From the NCBI GenBank assembly GCA_029762595.1, contig JARVGJ010000006.1, positions 1 through 64,000 of the forward strand: 64,000 nt of DNA, read 5' to 3'. This DNA comes from Methanolobus sp. (GTDB taxonomy: Archaea; Halobacteriota; Methanosarcinia; Methanosarcinales; Methanosarcinaceae). Positions within the stretch are counted from its first letter, which is position 1, and the number at the start of each line of letters is the position of its first letter. Of the stretch, positions 60,407 through 64,000 are shown piece by piece. The notes below the pieces were generated by a model. That model did no database searches. It worked only from the letters and a program-made list of their open reading frames with translations, and was not told the DNA's origin. Made by a program: the position numbers and the translations under genes.

Positions 60407-63037
60407 TTACTCTATTGTTAATTGATTCTGTTTGCCGATTGTAAAAGTAAAAGTACTCCCAGTTCCTTCTTCACTCCTGACACTTATATTTCCGTCATGC
60501 ATTTCCACAAATTGTTTAACAAGAGTAAGTCCGAGTCCGGTGCCACCGTATTTTCTTTTATTCGATGCATCGACCTGTGTGAAAGGGCTGAATATATCTT
60601 GCAGCATATGTGCAGGGATCCCGATACCCGTATCAGATACAGAGATATGGACATGGTCATTTGTTCTGCTGGCAATAACAGAGATATTTCCTCTCTGGGG
60701 AGTGAATTTTATGGCATTGCTCAGCAAATTGAACAATATCTGTTTGAACTTAAGACGGTCTGCAAATATCTCATTTGTCCCTGTATTATTCACTATTTCC
60801 ATTTTTATATCCTTTTTGTCGGCAAGCGGGGACATGTATGTACGTAACTCATCAAATACTTCGGACAATGGGAACTTTACGCAGTCCAGCTCCATTTTAC
60901 CTGCCTCCAGCTTGGACAGGTCCAGTACGTCATTTATAACGTCAAGCAGATGAGTGCCACCTTTGTTAATATGATTGACATATTCAAGCTGCTTCTCATT
61001 AAGATCTCCGAACATACCCGTACTCAGCAGGTCTGAAAATCCAATAATTGCTGTTAGTGGGGTGCGCAGTTCATGGCTCATGTTTGCAAGGAACTCTGAT
61101 TTTATACGACTGTTCTCTTCAGCAAGCATCTTGGCCTGGACCAAAGAATACTCTACATTCTTTTTATCAGTAATATCACTTGCAAAGATGATAAAAATGG
61201 TTTCGGAAAGTTTTGCAGCATCCATCTTCATCCAGAATTCTTTTCCGTTTTTTTGTATGCAAAGCAGCTCAGTACTTGCAAAACCTTTATGTTTTACTTC
61301 ATGATAGCAATGTCTTGCCCTGTTCCTTGAATCCGGAGCTACTATATCGATCGTGTTTGACCCAATTAATTCTATTTCCTGATATCCTGTGATAATAGAT
61401 GCAGTCTTGTTAACCTCCAAACAATTGCCATGCTCGTCTATTATAAAGATGCCATGTGGTGCATTTTCAATATAATTCCTGAATTTTCCCTCATTCTCTT
61501 TCAAAGCATCTTCAGCTTGTTTGCGTTCAGTGATATCATGATAATTCAGCAAAATACCTCTGATGGAAGTTTCTTCCTGAAGATTGGTACCTGTGTATTC
61601 GATCCACTTGTAACTGCCATCCTTACAAAGATAACGCGCTTCAGAGGTAACTGTAGCTTTTTTTCTTTCAATGATTGCTGTAAATATCTCTTGTGTACGT
61701 TTCAGATCATCTGGGTGTATATTTTCCCATAAAGGAGTACCAATGATCTCTTCTGCTTTCCAGCCAAACCATTTTTCTATGTTCGGACTTTTGAACATGA
61801 TGTTCCAGTCCTTGTCTACAATGGCAATCACGTCGGCTATGTTTGCTATCATGGCACTCTGCTTTGCCTCGTTTTTTCTCAGAGCTTCTTCTGATTGTTT
61901 CTGTTCGGTAATATCCCTTAGCTCGACAACCCTTGCCTTTCTTCCTTTATATGGGATGTTCTTTGCCTGGATCCTTGCGGGATAAGTCGTGCCATTTTTG
62001 CGTTTTCCCATTATATCATATGGCTCTTCATTTCCTGAACTCATCTTGTTGAGGACCATACTTCGGTAATCTTCAGCGATAAGCAACAGACCTTGCATTC
62101 CGATAAGCTCGTTATTTGGGTAGCCTGTAACTTTTGAGAGACCTTTGTTGCAGTCTATTATCGTTCCCTTGTCGTGGATGACGATCCCACCAAAGGAAGC
62201 ATCGTGCAGAGTTTTAAATCTCTCTTCACTTTCTTTTAATTCATTTTTTGCCTGCTGGCGGAAAATAGCTTCTCCAATACCGTCAGCAACGACCCTGAGG
62301 AGGTTTATGTCATCTTCTTTCCATCCGCGGGCTTTCTGGCAATCATCAAATCCTACAAAACCCCACAGCTGTTGACCGACATATATCGGCAAGATCAGTA
62401 TCGAAATAATTCCCTGCTCCGCAAGGATTGTCCTGTCAGGTTCCTGAAGGTCTTCAACAATATGTGCATAATGTTGTCTTGATAGCAAAAGAGGATACAG
62501 GCTCTGTGCTCCTTCAGTGTATGGCAGAAGTTTCAGGTCAGGATTATCTATTTGAGGTTCAATACCATCAGCAACAACTTCGTATATCTGCGACATACAT
62601 AACCCAAATTTTGGATCATCGACATTCCTGAATATATATGATCTGCTATTGTCCACAGCTTTATGCAGTACTTTGAGTATCCGGGATAGGGTATCTTCTA
62701 CATTTTCCGCCTCGAGTAAAAAACGCATACATTCAACAGTTGCAAGCTCATAGGCCAATCTGTCCCTGAGGAGTCTTTCAGCATCAATAAGTTGTTCCTG
62801 TGACTCTTTCAATTCTCTGATGCGAGGTTTTAGGTATGTGTAAAGAAGAGTGCCTGTGACCAGAACAAAGGCCCAGCCCTTATATGTCTGCAGCCTCATA
62901 TATGTGTCAAGATCAGGGACAAACCATTTCAGCACAGAATCCGAAGATATTATCCAGATGCTGGCCAGAAGTAAATACAATGCAGTGGTTTTAAGAACCA
63001 GATACCTGTCCATTTTCATATCGGAGCTTGTATTCAT
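60407..63037 (-). CDS. Membrane sensor histidine kinase with GAF and three PAS domains
   Basis: An 876-residue protein. Two N-terminal transmembrane helices (about 15-33 and 50-66) flank a short outside loop. A GAF domain (about 95-265) and three PAS domains (about 270-385, 390-510, 515-635) follow. The kinase core has HisKA with the phospho-acceptor in SHELRTPLT and HATPase with N-box LLSNAIKF, DTGIGIP and GGTGLGL. No response regulator is adjacent, so its output partner is encoded elsewhere. Confidence 0.93.
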   Translation of the reverse strand: MNTSSDMKMDRYLVLKTTALYLLLASIWIISSDSVLKWFVPDLDTYMRLQTYKGWAFVLVTGTLLYTYLKPRIRELKESQEQLIDAERLLRDRLAYELATVECMRFLLEAENVEDTLSRILKVLHKAVDNSRSYIFRNVDDPKFGLCMSQIYEVVADGIEPQIDNPDLKLLPYTEGAQSLYPLLLSRQHYAHIVEDLQEPDRTILAEQGIISILILPIYVGQQLWGFVGFDDCQKARGWKEDDINLLRVVADGIGEAIFRQQAKNELKESEERFKTLHDASFGGIVIHDKGTIIDCNKGLSKVTGYPNNELIGMQGLLLIAEDYRSMVLNKMSSGNEEPYDIMGKRKNGTTYPARIQAKNIPYKGRKARVVELRDITEQKQSEEALRKNEAKQSAMIANIADVIAIVDKDWNIMFKSPNIEKWFGWKAEEIIGTPLWENIHPDDLKRTQEIFTAIIERKKATVTSEARYLCKDGSYKWIEYTGTNLQEETSIRGILLNYHDITERKQAEDALKENEGKFRNYIENAPHGIFIIDEHGNCLEVNKTASIITGYQEIELIGSNTIDIVAPDSRNRARHCYHEVKHKGFASTELLCIQKNGKEFWMKMDAAKLSETIFIIFASDITDKKNVEYSLVQAKMLAEENSRIKSEFLANMSHELRTPLTAIIGFSDLLSTGMFGDLNEKQLEYVNHINKGGTHLLDVINDVLDLSKLEAGKMELDCVKFPLSEVFDELRTYMSPLADKKDIKMEIVNNTGTNEIFADRLKFKQILFNLLSNAIKFTPQRGNISVIASRTNDHVHISVSDTGIGIPAHMLQDIFSPFTQVDASNKRKYGGTGLGLTLVKQFVEMHDGNISVRSEEGTGSTFTFTIGKQNQLTIE

Positions 63038-63503
63038 TTCTCTATTTTTTCCTGATCATATGAACCCTATGCCCATTCTGGATGTTATTTGTTAACCTAT
63101 TATTGTCAGACATTTGTCTATATTCTTCTTAAGAACCTATTACTGCTATTCTTTATCTCTATGTCTTTCTTTATGTATTTTGTTTTTATGGCCGGTATCC
63201 TGGACCTTGTCCGATTGGCCTGGTAAGTTCCATGAATATAATTGGTTTTAAGTGGTTATTGATATTTGTATATTATTCTTTGTTTTTTGATTCACTTTCT
63301 TATTTTTTAATACTGTTTCTTCTTATGTCCAATCTTACAATCCAGGATGATAATACATAAATTGATACTTAAATATATTTTATTATATGGTCAATTATTA
63401 TATATATTTGCATGGTGCTGTATACCTGTCAATATCTATATTAATTCAGTTTATCCCGTTATCAAAACCTTTATGCCCGCCCGATGAATAAGTGGAACTA
63501 AAC
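63038..63503. other. 466-base divergent gap, T-rich, with a 12-base direct repeat
   Basis: AACCTATTATTG (63094-63105) and AACCTATTACTG (63134-63145) are exactly 40 bases apart, upstream of the kinase gene. AGACATTTGTCT at about 63107-63120 is a partly palindromic element between them. The remainder is T-rich, with TATA-like sequence near 63395-63410 and 63468. No gene is visible. Confidence 0.4.
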
Positions 63504-64000
63504 ATGCCTGAAATCACTGAGTTTCTGTTATCGGGTATTTTCCTCGGTCTTGCTGCAGGTATCTCTCCCGGACCACTTTTGGCCATGACAGTTTCCCAAA
63601 CCCTGCAGCATGGTTCAGGAGAGGGTATCAAGGTTGCATTATCTCCTTTATTAACGGACTTCTTCATTGTTTCATCGGTTTTACTGGTTCTGGTCCATTT
63701 TGAAAGCCAGGGGTTTGCACTTGCAATTATAAGTCTGGCAGGGGCAGCTTACCTTATCCATCTTGCAATAGGCTCATTCAGAATCAGAGTTGATGCCATT
63801 AACCTCTGTCGGGAAGACAGGAATTCATTAAAAAAGGGTGTAATGGTCAATTTCCTGAGTCCCCATCCATACCTTTTCTGGATTGCCATTGGTACTCCCA
63901 TACTTTTCAGGGCTATGGAAAAAGATATGGTGGAAGCAGCACTTTTCATTGTAGGTTTTTACTCCCTTCTTGTTGGTTCAAAGGTCCTTGTGGCAATAAT
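63504..64000 (+). CDS. LysE/RhtB-family exporter (3' partial)
   Basis: An open frame from ATG 63504 to the window end (165 codons and still open). The N-terminus (GIFLGLAAGISPGPLLAM) is the LysE family start, and the middle motif NFLSPHPYLFWI fits the second conserved part. It should export amino acids or related small molecules. A TATA-like CTTTATG lies about 35 bases upstream. Confidence 0.85.
   Translation, partial: MPEITEFLLSGIFLGLAAGISPGPLLAMTVSQTLQHGSGEGIKVALSPLLTDFFIVSSVLLVLVHFESQGFALAIISLAGAAYLIHLAIGSFRIRVDAINLCREDRNSLKKGVMVNFLSPHPYLFWIAIGTPILFRAMEKDMVEAALFIVGFYSLLVGSKVLVAI

Overview
The window is the chromosome of a euryarchaeal methanogen, most likely a methylotrophic member of the Methanosarcinaceae (Methanolobus/Methanococcoides type). 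Archaeal markers are aIF5B, L7Ae, S28e, L24e, S6e, AMP phosphorylase, Trm56 and an archaeosortase. Methanogen-lineage markers are the minimal SufC-SufB pair, a CooC ATPase, an iron-sulfur flavoprotein, DUF2769 and DUF2115 proteins, and a MetX-CBS fusion. Bacterial-type gyrA/gyrB is also normal for this lineage. No rRNA, tRNA, CRISPR array or intact insertion sequence was seen.

Layout. 1-3.7 kb: two cell-surface DUF11-repeat proteins ending in VPxxxP-type sorting tails, next to the archaeosortase that should process them. 3.8-7.1 kb: a small winged-helix protein, the Suf/Sms Fe-S assembly pair and an anchored unknown protein. 7.3-11.0 kb: translation genes (L7Ae, S28e, L24e, ndk, aIF5B, S6e) with structured leaders. 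11.0-20.5 kb: a divergent island of eight genes, described below. 20.5-33.5 kb: a candidate structured small RNA, a flavin-binding split-barrel protein, pdxT-pdxS, gyrB-gyrA, a polymer-type surface/membrane protein, a DUF2115 protein, an NapH-type Fe-S membrane protein with its own winged-helix regulator, and metY-metX. 33.8-42.0 kb: pheA followed by a tightly packed MoxR-DUF58-vWA operon. 42-52 kb: MscS channel, guanine deaminase-like protein, ferredoxin, DUF2769, AMP phosphorylase, Trm56, NIF3, TctA-like permease, cupin, CooC, flavoprotein. 52-64 kb: small hypothetical genes, a K+-independent H+-pyrophosphatase, a 59-residue membrane protein, TtuA-type tRNA thiolase, a coiled-coil protein, a multi-PAS histidine kinase and the start of a LysE-type exporter.

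The most interesting system is at 11.0-20.5 kb. On the minus strand it encodes a ribbon-helix-helix protein, an ESCRT-III/Snf7-like helical protein, a Vps4-like AAA ATPase with an N-terminal MIT-like domain, two membrane proteins with related beta-sandwich domains, and a protein I do not recognise. Divergently, from one shared TATA region, it encodes an SPFH-domain protein with a zinc ribbon and a secreted/membrane zinc-ribbon protein. Membrane members on both arms share a DSIIQRSN motif just before the zinc ribbon. This resembles the Bacillus PspA-YdjGHI membrane-stress module, but with a Vps4-type ATPase added, and suggests a self-regulated membrane-remodelling or envelope-repair machine.

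Other signals worth checking are a promoter-hairpins-poly(T) structure at 20.55-20.67 kb, a C-free G-rich segment with four G-tracts enclosed by a perfect 10-bp inverted repeat at 56.89-56.97 kb, and a cluster of nested inverted repeats at 59.1-59.4 kb. All calls are from reading the sequence; no database search was run.
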